From: Roseiarcus sp035606915
GTDB lineage: Bacteria > Pseudomonadota > Alphaproteobacteria > Rhizobiales > Beijerinckiaceae
Direction: 5' to 3'
NCBI GenBank assembly: GCA_035606915.1
Contig: DATNDU010000174.1
Span: 1 to 25,550, forward strand
Length of the DNA stretch: 25,550 nt
The notes beneath the pieces were generated by a model. That model was not told the DNA's origin and did not search any database. It worked only from the letters and a program-made list of their open reading frames with translations. The position numbers and the translations under genes were made by a program. This document shows, piece after piece, positions 1 through 7,951 of the stretch; positions within the stretch are counted from its first letter, which is position 1, and each line of letters opens with the position of its first letter.

Positions 1-117
1 CCAGGCGCAGACCATCACTTTCACGCCGGCGAGCGGATACACGGGCTCGGCGAGCTTCACCTACTCGATCACCGACGCCGATGGCGGCGTCGCCTCGGCC
101 AGCGTCTCGCTGAGCGT
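1..117 (+). repeat. Exact 117-bp direct repeat, copy 1 (copy 2 at 784-900)
   Basis: Bases 1-117 match 784-900 at every position by eye, an offset of 783 bp (261 codons, in frame). The repeat encodes the C-terminal half of the Ig-like module. Identity stops abruptly after base 117, while the neighbouring DUF4082 copies have clearly diverged. Confidence 0.95.
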
Positions 118-1402
118 AACGAGTTCAACGCCGACGTTGCAGACGCTGTTCAGCCCGACATCGACGCCCGCCGTCGCCTCCGTCAACGACCCCGGCGCCG
201 TCGAATTGGGGGTGAAATTCACCGCCGACGCCAACGGCGAAGTCCACGGCATTCGCTTCTACAAGGGTTCCGGCAATACCGGCGTCCATATCGGCGATCT
301 GTGGAGCTCGACCGGTGCGCTGCTCGCTACCGCGACGTTCACCAACGAAACGGCGAGCGGTTGGCAGGAAGTCGATTTCTCCTCTCCGGTGACGATAACC
401 GCGGGCACGACCTATACCGCCGCTTATCACACCAACGTGGGCAAATATTCGGACAACGCCAACTATTTCAACACCGGTCTCACCAGCGGCCACCTTAGCA
501 CCCCCGCCAACGCCGGCGTCTACGCCTACGGCGCCTCGGACGCGTTCCCGACCGGAACTTACGCCGCGAGCAACTACTGGGTCGACGTCGCCTATACCCC
601 GGGAACGAACGGGCAGCCGCTGCCGCCCGTCGCCAACAACGACAGCGGCTTGACGACGTTGGAGAACACGCCGCTGACGATCAACGTCTCGCAACTGCTC
701 GCCAACGACACCGATCCGAACGGGCTGGCCCTGTCGATCGCCAGCGTAAGCAACGCTGTCAACGGCGCGGTCAGCTACAACGCCCAGGCGCAGACCATCA
801 CTTTCACGCCGGCGAGCGGATACACGGGCTCGGCGAGCTTCACCTACTCGATCACCGACGCCGATGGCGGCGTCGCCTCGGCCAGCGTCTCGCTGAGCGT
901 TGACAGCACAGGCGCCACGACCTTCTTCAGCCCCAGCTACATCCCGACATACGCTTCGGTGAACGATCCCAACGCTGTCGAGTTGGGCCTCAAGTTTTCT
1001 TCCTCGGTGGACGGGGAGGTGGTCGGAATCCGCTTCTACAAAGGCGCGCTGAATACGGGAACGCACATCGGCGATCTATGGAGCTCCACCGGCGCGCTGC
1101 TCGCCACCGGGACGTTCACCAATGAAACGGCAAGTGGTTGGCAGGAAGTCGATTTCGCTACGCCGGTGGCGATCCTCGCCGGCACGACTTATATCGCCGC
1201 CTATCACACCAATGCCGGCGACTATGCAGTTGATCCCAATTTCTTCGCCAATCCACTCGTCAGCGGGCCCTTGAGCGCCCCATCATCCGCAAGCAGCGCC
1301 GGCAACGGGGTTTTCACCTATGGCGCCAGCGACATCTTCCCCAGCCACACTTTCAACGCCGCAGGTTACGCAGTTGATGTCGTGTTCAAGGCGACTGGCT
1401 AG
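1..1402 (+). CDS. DUF4082 / cadherin-like repeat protein, 5' end outside window
   Basis: The reading frame is open from base 2, so the gene starts upstream of the window; the stop is TAG at 1400-1402. The visible 466 residues hold the end of a cadherin-like/bacterial Ig module (about residues 1-38), a DUF4082 module (about 46-200), a second Ig-like module with the typical PVANNDS and LANDTDPNG motifs (about 208-300), and a second DUF4082 module that ends the protein. The DUF4082 copies share signatures such as GIRFYKG, HIGDLWSSTGALLAT and NETASGWQEVDF. DUF4082 occurs in large bacterial extracellular proteins, sometimes with carbohydrate-active modules; its biochemical role is unknown to me. 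I see no RTX repeats or sorting tail at the C-terminus. The product is probably secreted or surface-exposed, but the export signal would lie in the missing N-terminus. Family assignment is fairly sure; function is open. Confidence 0.8.
   Translation, partial: QAQTITFTPASGYTGSASFTYSITDADGGVASASVSLSVTSSTPTLQTLFSPTSTPAVASVNDPGAVELGVKFTADANGEVHGIRFYKGSGNTGVHIGDLWSSTGALLATATFTNETASGWQEVDFSSPVTITAGTTYTAAYHTNVGKYSDNANYFNTGLTSGHLSTPANAGVYAYGASDAFPTGTYAASNYWVDVAYTPGTNGQPLPPVANNDSGLTTLENTPLTINVSQLLANDTDPNGLALSIASVSNAVNGAVSYNAQAQTITFTPASGYTGSASFTYSITDADGGVASASVSLSVDSTGATTFFSPSYIPTYASVNDPNAVELGLKFSSSVDGEVVGIRFYKGALNTGTHIGDLWSSTGALLATGTFTNETASGWQEVDFATPVAILAGTTYIAAYHTNAGDYAVDPNFFANPLVSGPLSAPSSASSAGNGVFTYGASDIFPSHTFNAAGYAVDVVFKATG
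784..900 (+). repeat. Exact 117-bp direct repeat, copy 2
   Basis: This is the second copy of the in-frame repeat at 1-117, inside the same coding sequence. The repeat probably extends left of the window. Confidence 0.95.
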
Positions 1403-1835
1403 AGATATCCTGTTCCCGGAGCCGCGTTAGCAATGGCGAGACGAGAGAATTTTTCGCATCCGGCCGCGAGCGCAGACGGAGAACAACGCGCTGACGGGCG
1501 GCGGACGGAGACTATGAGGCCATGCGTCGACCCGCGAGCGCGCCCGTCGTCTGTGCCTTCCAAGGTTTACGGAGCGGACGCGGAATCGGCGGACGCTTCC
1601 AACCGATCGTCGCCGCGTCCGGTCAAGTGGCGCATCCAACATCCCAACGACCAGGCGGTCGGGCCTAGCGCGCGGCGCTTTCCGCTCAATCGCGCTGCGG
1701 CTATGATCTCCCTTCGCGCTGGCGCGCTATTGACGGCGTTTCTCGCGAGCCGCGGCGTTCCTTCGCGTCGCGCGGCGACGCCCGCGACAATGCAGGAATA
1801 AATCCACGACCTCTTGTGAGTTGGTGAGAATTTCG
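1403..1835. other. Intergenic stretch, no supported gene
   Basis: This stretch lies between the repeat-protein stop and the toroid protein start. Open frames exist on both strands, but their translations are arginine- and serine-rich and low in complexity, with no recognisable motif and no convincing ribosome binding site. I see no tRNA, no hairpin with a T-run and no insertion-sequence end. A G-rich stretch at 1823-1828 probably serves as the ribosome binding site of the next gene. Confidence 0.5.
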
Positions 1836-3008
1836 ATGACGATTGTGCCTTTCGCCACGACCAATCGTAAAGCCGACGGCAACACAGCGGAGCGCAATTC
1901 CCCGCTCATCAACTTCGCACTTCGCGGGCTTGACCGCTGCTGGATTGCAGGGCAACGTCGCTGGTCGCACATCTATCACCTCGATGGCCGCCCGGAGCCC
2001 AACGAGTCGAAGCCTGAGAGCGACGTGTTTTACACGCTCAACGTCCTGCTCGGACTCTCGCGCGTCGCGGAGTTGCCGGCGCATGTCGATGTCCGAGCGA
2101 TCTTTGCGCGCAATTGCGCGTCGCTGACGCGGCTTCCGGTGCGAAGCTATGCGCTGGGAATGGCGCTGTGGGCGGGCGCTGAACTGGAGTTGGAACTCGA
2201 AGAGCCGGTGTCGCGCAAGATCGAGGCGCTACTGTCGGGCAACGCCGAGTGGGAGCGCTTGCACGCGCAGGATATCGGGATGCTGCTGACCGGTGTGGTG
2301 GCGCAGTCGCGGAAGGGACGTGTGCGGTGGAGTCGCTACGCCGAGCCGCTCTTTCGATTTTTGAGAGACAAACATCAGGGCGGCTCGGGTCTGTTCTTTG
2401 ATACGCCGCGCGGGTTGCGACGCCGGTTCGCCTCTTTCGCCACACAGGTCTATCTGTCCATCGCGTGCTATCAGTATGGCGAACATGCGGACGATCCCAC
2501 GGCCATCGCGATAGCGAACGCCTGCGTGCGCAAGTTGATCGCGTTACAGGGGCCGCGGGGCGAGTGGCCCTGGTTCTTCGACGCGGTCGGCGGTCAGGTG
2601 CTCGATTTCTATGAGGTCTATTCGGTCCATCAATATGGCATGGCGCCGGCGCTGCTCGAATGGGCGGAACGTTTCGGCGAACCCGGGGCCCGTGAGGCGT
2701 TGATCCGCGGCTTCGAGTGGGTTCTGGGCGCCAACCAACTGGGCCGGCCGATGGTCATGCCGGAAACCGGACTGAGCATCCGTTCGCAGATCCGCAGGGG
2801 AGAGCGTGACAGCAAAGCGCCGCGCATGGCGCGCGCCGTCGCGAACTCGCTCCTGCGCAGGTCTTCGGGTCTCGTGAACCCCGCGCGCCTCGACTTACGG
2901 CTCGAATGCCGCAGCTACGAGTTTGGCTGGATCCTGTGGGCGTTCGGCCTGCGCCGCGATCTGAGGGCGCTTACCGATCATGCCGCTTTCGTAATTGGCG
3001 AGGGGTGA
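1836..3008 (+). CDS. Predicted alpha/alpha-toroid protein of polysaccharide locus
   Basis: The product has about 390 residues. The ATG at 1836 is preferred because GGTGAG at 1823-1828 lies 7 nt upstream; TTG 1821 and GTG 1824 are in-frame alternatives. There is no signal peptide and no membrane segment, so it is probably cytoplasmic. The sequence is a series of amphipathic helices with aromatic-rich turns such as WPWFFDA, YEVYSVHQYGMAP and YEFGWILWAFGL. This pattern recalls the alpha/alpha (six-hairpin) toroid folds of glycoside hydrolases, lyases, sugar 2-epimerases and the C-terminal domain of glucuronyl C5-epimerases. I cannot assign catalytic residues or a family by eye. It stands beside a GT2 gene at the edge of the polysaccharide cluster, so a role in modifying, trimming or isomerising the glycan is plausible but inferred. 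The fold call is moderate and the function is unknown. Confidence 0.6.
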   Translation: MTIVPFATTNRKADGNTAERNSPLINFALRGLDRCWIAGQRRWSHIYHLDGRPEPNESKPESDVFYTLNVLLGLSRVAELPAHVDVRAIFARNCASLTRLPVRSYALGMALWAGAELELELEEPVSRKIEALLSGNAEWERLHAQDIGMLLTGVVAQSRKGRVRWSRYAEPLFRFLRDKHQGGSGLFFDTPRGLRRRFASFATQVYLSIACYQYGEHADDPTAIAIANACVRKLIALQGPRGEWPWFFDAVGGQVLDFYEVYSVHQYGMAPALLEWAERFGEPGAREALIRGFEWVLGANQLGRPMVMPETGLSIRSQIRRGERDSKAPRMARAVANSLLRRSSGLVNPARLDLRLECRSYEFGWILWAFGLRRDLRALTDHAAFVIGEG

Positions 3009-3024
3009 GGCGCACGCGCATCGT

Positions 3025-3915
3025 TCAGCGGTTCCAGGCGATCTTGCGCTCGCCGCCGAGCAGGGAAAGCATGGTTGCTGCGCGATGGGCGCGCACGACG
3101 CACATGACCGCGATAGCGCTGAGCCGGGGGCCGGCGCCGACGATGCGGTCGCTGGCCAACACGGTGATGACGCCGGCGGCCGGGGAAGCGAGTACCAGCA
3201 GCGCGCGAACCGCCCAGCGCAGGCGCCAGACGCTGCCGCCCTGTCCCATCCGCCAATAGTGCAGGATCTGACGGTCCCACTTGGCGTAAAGCTCGCGCAG
3301 CGTGCGGCGCGCCGGATGAAACACGATCATCTCGGGAACATAGACGAATCGCCGTCCGGCGGCGCGGGCGCGTCGGCCCCAATCCATGTCTTCGGCAACG
3401 TCGATGCCCCCAAACGGCCCAACGGCTTCGAAGTCGCGGCGATACATCGCGAGGTTTCCGGTGCCTGAATACCCGTGCTTCTCGATGTAGAGCTTGAAGC
3501 GGTAAGCGAACACGCTTTCGTAGGCCTCGATGGCGCCAACCCGCTCGTCGCCCGCGTTCCAGATTCGCACGTCTCCGCCCAGCACAGAACCCGGCGGACA
3601 GGGAGGCAGACGTCGCGCTACGCTGTCGAGCCAATTCACGTCGGCGCGGCAATCGGCGTCGATGAACGCGAGAATCTCGCCCTGCGCCGTTGCAATGCCG
3701 GCGTTGCGCGCAGGCCCCGGGCCGGGCCGCCGCTCCTCGATGAGTCGCGCGCCATGGCGAGCGACAGTTTCGTGGGGCAGGGCTCGCGACCCGTTGTCGA
3801 CCACGATCACCTCGAAGCCGGCGCGCGGAAAACACTGCGCGTCGAGGCTCGCCAAGCAGGCTTCGAGCGCGTCCGGCTGATTAAGGTGGGGGATTATTAC
3901 AGAAATCACCGTCAT
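3025..3915 (-). CDS. Family 2 glycosyltransferase with C-terminal hydrophobic region
   Basis: The product has 296 residues and a GT-A fold. The N-terminus (VISVIIPHLNQ) is typical of GT2. DNGS at residues 40-43 and the metal/nucleotide-binding DAD at 86-88 are present. GPGPARNAG (about 65-73) and EDMDWGRR (175-182, usual position of the catalytic acidic residue) complete the signature. A hydrophobic stretch at about 235-275 suggests membrane association. It probably transfers one sugar from a nucleotide donor onto a lipid-linked intermediate on the cytoplasmic face; donor and acceptor cannot be read. The gene converges on the toroid gene with a 16-bp gap and diverges from the GT26 gene across an AT-rich spacer. 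No clear Shine-Dalgarno is seen, but the start agrees with the usual GT2 N-terminus. Confidence 0.9.
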   Translation of the reverse strand: MTVISVIIPHLNQPDALEACLASLDAQCFPRAGFEVIVVDNGSRALPHETVARHGARLIEERRPGPGPARNAGIATAQGEILAFIDADCRADVNWLDSVARRLPPCPPGSVLGGDVRIWNAGDERVGAIEAYESVFAYRFKLYIEKHGYSGTGNLAMYRRDFEAVGPFGGIDVAEDMDWGRRARAAGRRFVYVPEMIVFHPARRTLRELYAKWDRQILHYWRMGQGGSVWRLRWAVRALLVLASPAAGVITVLASDRIVGAGPRLSAIAVMCVVRAHRAATMLSLLGGERKIAWNR

Positions 3916-4131
3916 GGGTTTCGTTGCCTAATTTTAAATCACCGCGTCGGCGCGTGACGCCAGAAAATCGGTCTACTCCGCGCGATTCAAAAACCGAATT
4001 TATATTAACGCCGATAAATATGAGCTTGCAATTAAATATGTGGCAGACTATCGTCAAATTATAAATTTAAATGGAGCGGACGGCGGCCCCCGAAGCTGGA
4101 ATCGCTAGCGTGTTTTTGAGCGGAGAACTCC
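3916..4131. promoter_or_regulatory. Divergent AT-rich intergenic region
   Basis: This 216-bp spacer separates the minus-strand GT2 gene from the plus-strand GT26 gene. Roughly 3985-4075 is far richer in A and T than its surroundings, with runs such as AAATTATAAATTTAAAT. It should hold promoters for both directions. Similar AT-rich islands precede several other transcription units in this window. Confidence 0.5.
4026..4054 (+). promoter_or_regulatory. Candidate sigma70-type promoter for the GT26-led operon
   Basis: TTGCAA at 4026-4031 and TATCGT at 4049-4054 are separated by 17 bp, each matching four of six consensus positions. The site is about 80 bp upstream of the ATG at 4132 in an AT-rich region. 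No transcription data support it. Confidence 0.3.
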
Positions 4132-4908
4132 ATGCGAACGTCGTTTATGGGATGTCCGGTCGATATCCTCTCCATGTCCGAGACCGTGGAACTGGCTGTC
4201 CGGGCGATACGCGTCCGCCGACGCGTGCAACATGTCGCGCTCAACGTCGCCAAGCTCGTCAACATGCGGTTCGATCCGGTGCTCGCGGCGGATGTGATGA
4301 GCAGCGACGTGGTTGGGGTCGATGGCATGGGGGTCGTCTGGGGCGGCCGCGCGCTCGGCTTGCCTATCAGCTCGCGCGTCACTGGCATCGATCTGATGAG
4401 TGAAATCCTCGGCGTGTGCGCGCGTGAGGGCTTCAGGCCCTATTTCCTCGGCGCCAAGCCGCAAACTCTACAGCGCGCCGCTGAAAATGTGCGCAAGCGG
4501 CACCCCGAGATCCAGATCGCCGGCCTTCGCGACGGCTATTTCACGCGCGAGCAGGAGAGCGGCGTCGTGCGGGACATTCGCGACAGCGGCGCGGATTGCC
4601 TGTTCATCGGCATGCCCACGCCCCGCAAGGAGCGTTTTCTGGCCGCCCACCGCGACGAGGTCGAGACGCCGTTCATCATGGGGGTCGGCGGATCGTTTGA
4701 CATTCTCGCCGGCGAGGTGCGGCGGGCGCCGGCGTTAATGCAGCGGTTCGGCATGGAGTGGCTATATCGCATCTACCAGGAGCCGCGACGCATGTGGTGG
4801 CGCTACGCGCGCACCAATGCGCTATTCGCCGGCCTTTTGGCGAGGGAGCTCATTCGCCGCAGGACCGGCGGCTTTGCGCCGCCCGCCAGCGGCGGCGTCG
4901 GAGGCTGA
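4132..4908 (+). CDS. WecG/TagA/CpsF family glycosyltransferase (GT26)
   Basis: The product has 258 residues, near the usual family size. The ATG at 4132 has a GGAGA ribosome binding site upstream. Family motifs in order are NVAKL (38-42), VDGMG with the likely catalytic Asp (D64), VTGIDLM (83-89), FLGAKP (105-110), GMPTPRKE (160-167, normally GxPxPKQE), GVGGSFD (184-190), RRAP (197-200) and EWLYRIYQEP. GT26 enzymes such as WecG and TagA transfer ManNAc-type residues from UDP to an undecaprenyl-linked acceptor at the inner membrane. The exact sugar here is not certain. It is followed after 4 nt by the relic of a UDP-GlcNAc 2-epimerase, the enzyme class that would make a ManNAc-configured donor. 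It likely heads the long plus-strand operon. Confidence 0.92.
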   Translation: MRTSFMGCPVDILSMSETVELAVRAIRVRRRVQHVALNVAKLVNMRFDPVLAADVMSSDVVGVDGMGVVWGGRALGLPISSRVTGIDLMSEILGVCAREGFRPYFLGAKPQTLQRAAENVRKRHPEIQIAGLRDGYFTREQESGVVRDIRDSGADCLFIGMPTPRKERFLAAHRDEVETPFIMGVGGSFDILAGEVRRAPALMQRFGMEWLYRIYQEPRRMWWRYARTNALFAGLLARELIRRRTGGFAPPASGGVGG

Positions 4909-4912
4909 GCGT

Positions 4913-5320
4913 ATGCCCGAGCATGTTCTCGTGCTTGTGGGCATTTGGCCTGAGGCGACCAAGCTCTATCCCTTGATAGGGCGGCTCATAGAGGATGGCG
5001 CCGGCGTTACCGTATGTGCAACCGGGCAGCACCATCAGTTTTTGGTTGAGGCGTTCGCGCTCGCCGAGATCGTCCCGGACATTGATTTCGACGTGATGAG
5101 CGCCAACGAAACCTTCCACGGCCTGACCGCGCAGCTCGTCAAGGACATCGGCGCGGCGCTTGAGCGCGTGCGCCAGAGACGACGAAACCAAAATGATTCC
5201 GTTGGCGGAGTGGCGCCGTCTCGATGGTCTCGGCACGCGCGGACTCTAGCAAGACATGCTGGCAAGACATGCTGGCGCGCGTATGAATTGAGGGCGCGCA
5301 GACAAAACACGGCGATGTGA
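4913..5320 (+). pseudogene. Truncated UDP-N-acetylglucosamine 2-epimerase (WecB/WbpI family) relic
   Basis: The open frame encodes 135 residues, while the family is normally about 360-380. Residues 1 to about 87 align with the WecB/WbpI N-terminus: a hydrophobic first strand, GIWPEATKLYPLI in place of the usual GTRPEAIKLAP, VCATGQH, then a DFDVM segment and the LTAQLVKDI helix. The Arg of the GTRPE motif, which contacts UDP in known structures, is Trp here. After about base 5175 the frame turns into arginine-rich sequence with no family similarity, and the rest of the enzyme is absent before the next gene. The start, 4 nt after the GT26 stop, is still intact, so an original operon can be inferred. 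A 13-bp tandem duplication lies in the decayed part. It is almost certainly non-functional as an epimerase. Confidence 0.8.
5249..5274 (+). repeat. 13-bp tandem duplication in decayed epimerase region
   Basis: GCAAGACATGCTG occurs twice, at 5249-5261 and 5262-5274, with no spacer. It lies in the non-homologous tail of the epimerase relic and fits slippage or repair during gene decay. Confidence 0.9.
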
Positions 5321-5333
5321 GGAAGGATCGGTC

Positions 5334-6395
5334 ATGGGTTCGAGCCAAATCGGAATCGGCGTCGTCGGCTATGGCTACTGGGGCCCAAACCTTGTGCGCA
5401 ACTTCGCCGCCAATCCGGCCGTGAAAGTTGTGACCATATGCGATCGCGATCCGGCCCGTCTTGCGCCGCTCGCCCATCTCTATCCCAATGCCGGCGTCAC
5501 CAGCGTCTACGCTGACATGCTCAATAATCCTCAAATCGACGCGATCGCCGTGGCGACGCCGGTGCAATCGCATTTCGAGCTAGCGCTCGCGGCGCTCAAG
5601 GCTGGCAAGCATGTTCTCGTCGAAAAGCCGCTCGCGCCAAGCGGTACGCTGGCGCAGCGCCTTGTCGAAGAGGCGGACAGGCGTGATCGCGTGCTAATGG
5701 TCGATCACACCTTTCTGTACACACCCGCGGTGCGCAAGCTTGGCGAGCTGATCAGGCAGGGCGACCTGGGTGATATCTACTACTACGACAGCACGCGCGT
5801 GGGCCTCGGTCTGTTCCAAAGCGACGTGAGCGTCATCTGGGATCTCGCGGTGCATGATCTATCGATCATCGATCACATCCTTAAGGAGTCTCCCGTCGCC
5901 GTTTCGGCCACAGGAACCAGGCACGTCGCAGGGGCGCCGGAGAACATGGCGCACGTCGCCCTGTTTTTTGACTCCCCCTGCGTCGCGCATATCAACGTAA
6001 ACTGGCTCTCGCCGGTGAAGGTGCGCCAGACACTGATTGGCGGCAGCAAGAAGATGATCGTCTACGACGACATGGAGCCGACGGAGAAGCTCAAAGTCTA
6101 CGACAAGGGAATCACCATCAACGAATCCCCGGAGAAAGAACGTCAGCTACGGATCGGCTACCGCGCCGGCGACATGTGGGCGCCGCATATCCCCACCACA
6201 GAGGCGCTTCAGACCGAGGTCGAGCATTTCGTTGCCTGTGTGCGCGACGGCGCCAAACCCCTGTGCGACGGTCGCTCTGGCGTGAGAATCATACAACTAC
6301 TCGAAGCCGCGTCGCAATCGGCGGCACAACTTGGCAGACCGGTGACGCTAAAGCCGTCGGCGCCCGCGAGGCCGCGCGTCAGAGCGCTAGCTTGA
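5334..6395 (+). CDS. Gfo/Idh/MocA oxidoreductase, WlbA/WbpB-like nucleotide-sugar 3-dehydrogenase
   Basis: The product has 353 residues. The ATG at 5334 is preceded by AGGAAGGA. The N-terminal Rossmann domain shows GYGYWGPN (12-19), then ICDRDP, ATPVQSH and VEKP (96-99), the family Lys motif. The C-terminal alpha/beta domain carries WDLAVHD (169-175), matching the catalytic His/Asp region of WlbA-type enzymes. Known members oxidise C3 of UDP-GlcNAcA (WlbA/WbpB) or UDP-GlcNAc (GnnA), using NAD, for a following DegT aminotransferase. The nearby acetyltransferase and first DegT gene complete that set and favour the WlbA/WbpB role. Whether the substrate is the uronic acid or plain UDP-GlcNAc cannot be decided, because no UDP-GlcNAc 6-dehydrogenase gene is in the window. 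Confidence 0.85.
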   Translation: MGSSQIGIGVVGYGYWGPNLVRNFAANPAVKVVTICDRDPARLAPLAHLYPNAGVTSVYADMLNNPQIDAIAVATPVQSHFELALAALKAGKHVLVEKPLAPSGTLAQRLVEEADRRDRVLMVDHTFLYTPAVRKLGELIRQGDLGDIYYYDSTRVGLGLFQSDVSVIWDLAVHDLSIIDHILKESPVAVSATGTRHVAGAPENMAHVALFFDSPCVAHINVNWLSPVKVRQTLIGGSKKMIVYDDMEPTEKLKVYDKGITINESPEKERQLRIGYRAGDMWAPHIPTTEALQTEVEHFVACVRDGAKPLCDGRSGVRIIQLLEAASQSAAQLGRPVTLKPSAPARPRVRALA

Positions 6396-6432
6396 CGCCA
6401 GACGACCGGATAAGCCCGCAACGGCGCCCGAA

Positions 6433-7914
6433 ATGACCAGGGTTCAGCGCTCTATTCTACTATCCGCCGCGGAGCGCTATGCGAGCGTCGCGCTGTTCTT
6501 CGTGTCGACGGCGATCCTGGCGCGTCTGCTGTCGCCGCGCGAATTCGGGATTTATGCCGTGGTCAACGCGATCACGATGGTCATCTCTGTCTCCGCGCAA
6601 GAATTTGGCGGGGCCAATTACCTGATCCAAAAGGAAACTCTGTCTGAGAACAACGTGCGCACCGCGTTCACGGTCACGTTCTCATTGTCGCTCGTCTTCG
6701 CCATTCTGCTCTGGCAGCTTGGCGAATTGTTTGGCGGCTTGTACGATATAGCGGGCGTGGCGGCCGGGGTAAAGATAGCGGCGCTTGGCTTCCTGCTGTC
6801 TCCGTTCTCCGCAACCCTGATCGCGCTGCGCCGGCGCAAGCTTGACTTCGGCGTCATCGCCGTCAGCAATCTCATAAGCAACCTCGCCAACGTCACGGTG
6901 TCGATTGCGCTGGCGTCGCGCGGCTACAGCTATTTCGGGCCGCTCTGGGGCCAGTTCGCGGGCGTTGCGGCGCAAGGCGCGTGCCTGGCGGCCTGGCGTC
7001 AGGATTTTCGTATCTTTCTTCCTTCGTTCGTGGGGCATCGAGAGGTCGTCCACTTCGGTCTCTATTCGTTCGGCGTGGCGCTCATCAATCTGGCCTATGG
7101 CGCCGCGCCGCAATTGCTGCTGGCGCGGGTGCTTGATTTCGGCGCCGTGGGGCTTTACAGCCGGGCCGTCACCTTGAGCCAGGCTTTCGACAGACTGGTG
7201 ATTCAGGCGGTCAATCCTGTCATCATGCCGGCGATCATGTCGCAGACCCGGGCCGGCGAAAACCTCAAACCTATCTATTTGCGCGCTGTATCACTGCTGG
7301 CGTCGCTACAATGGCCGTTCCTGCTGCTGATCGCGGTGCTGGCCGAGCCGATCGTCAACCTGTGGCTAGGCCCTGGTTGGGGCGGTGTTGCGCCGTTGGT
7401 CAGGCTCTATTGCGTCGCCTCGCTGTCGCTGGTTGGGGCGTCGCTTACCTATCCGGTGCTGGTGGCGGCGGGCGGCGTTCGAGACGCGCTGGTTTCGTCG
7501 CTGATCTCGTTGCCGCCCTCGCTGGGCGTACTGGCTGTCGCCTCCTACTTCGGGGTCGAGGCCGTCGCCGCCTCGGCGCTGCTGACCCTTCCGCTGCAAG
7601 CCACCGTCGCCACCTATTTCATCGCCCGCCGGTTGCATTTCGGCGTGCGCGACTTGCTTGTCGCCGTGCGCGCGAGCGCGGTGGCGGCGCTGGGCAGCAC
7701 ACTGGCCGCTGCGCTCGGCGAGACGGCCGCCCAAGCGGCCGGCCTAGGCGCGGCGGGCGCTATCCTGGCGGGAGGGCTGATGGCCGGAATCGCGTGGCTT
7801 GCGGGGCTTGCCGCGCTGGAGCATCCTTTGCTGGCGTCGATGAAGCAGGCGGCCATGGGATTGGGACGAGCCGTCCACCGCGGCGGCGCGGGGCGCCTCG
7901 CGCGCCATCGCTGA
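6433..7914 (+). CDS. Wzx-type polysaccharide flippase (MOP superfamily)
   Basis: The product has 493 residues. About twelve to fourteen hydrophobic helices run through the whole length, starting with an ERYASVALFFVSTAILARLL segment followed by SPREFGIYAVV. This start (LARLLSPREFGIYAVV) is characteristic of WzxC/RfbX-like members of the polysaccharide synthesis family. FGAVGLYSRA in the middle is a further family signature. Such proteins flip undecaprenyl-linked oligosaccharide repeats across the inner membrane. The C-terminus is alanine- and glycine-rich with a basic tail (GRAVHRGGAGRLARHR). It lies 37 bp after the dehydrogenase gene with only a weak ribosome binding site, so translational coupling is possible. 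With the polymerase at 16187-17563 it defines a Wzx/Wzy-dependent pathway. Confidence 0.92.
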   Translation: MTRVQRSILLSAAERYASVALFFVSTAILARLLSPREFGIYAVVNAITMVISVSAQEFGGANYLIQKETLSENNVRTAFTVTFSLSLVFAILLWQLGELFGGLYDIAGVAAGVKIAALGFLLSPFSATLIALRRRKLDFGVIAVSNLISNLANVTVSIALASRGYSYFGPLWGQFAGVAAQGACLAAWRQDFRIFLPSFVGHREVVHFGLYSFGVALINLAYGAAPQLLLARVLDFGAVGLYSRAVTLSQAFDRLVIQAVNPVIMPAIMSQTRAGENLKPIYLRAVSLLASLQWPFLLLIAVLAEPIVNLWLGPGWGGVAPLVRLYCVASLSLVGASLTYPVLVAAGGVRDALVSSLISLPPSLGVLAVASYFGVEAVAASALLTLPLQATVATYFIARRLHFGVRDLLVAVRASAVAALGSTLAAALGETAAQAAGLGAAGAILAGGLMAGIAWLAGLAALEHPLLASMKQAAMGLGRAVHRGGAGRLARHR

Positions 7915-7951
7915 TTGCAAACAGGCGCTTCGTGCGCAAGGAGAGGCGTTT

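Noticed and set aside
125..1066. Long minus-strand open frame (313 residues) across the DUF4082 gene
   Set aside because: It is antisense to a well-supported coding frame. The translation is an Arg/Val/Gly-rich shadow with no motif.
1..1402. CRISPR array or tandem satellite
   Set aside because: The repeats are long, in frame and within protein modules; there are no short repeat-spacer units anywhere in the window.
1433..1801. Plus-strand open frame of 122 residues in the first intergenic region
   Set aside because: It has a compositional bias typical of non-coding GC-rich DNA, no ribosome binding site and no family resemblance.
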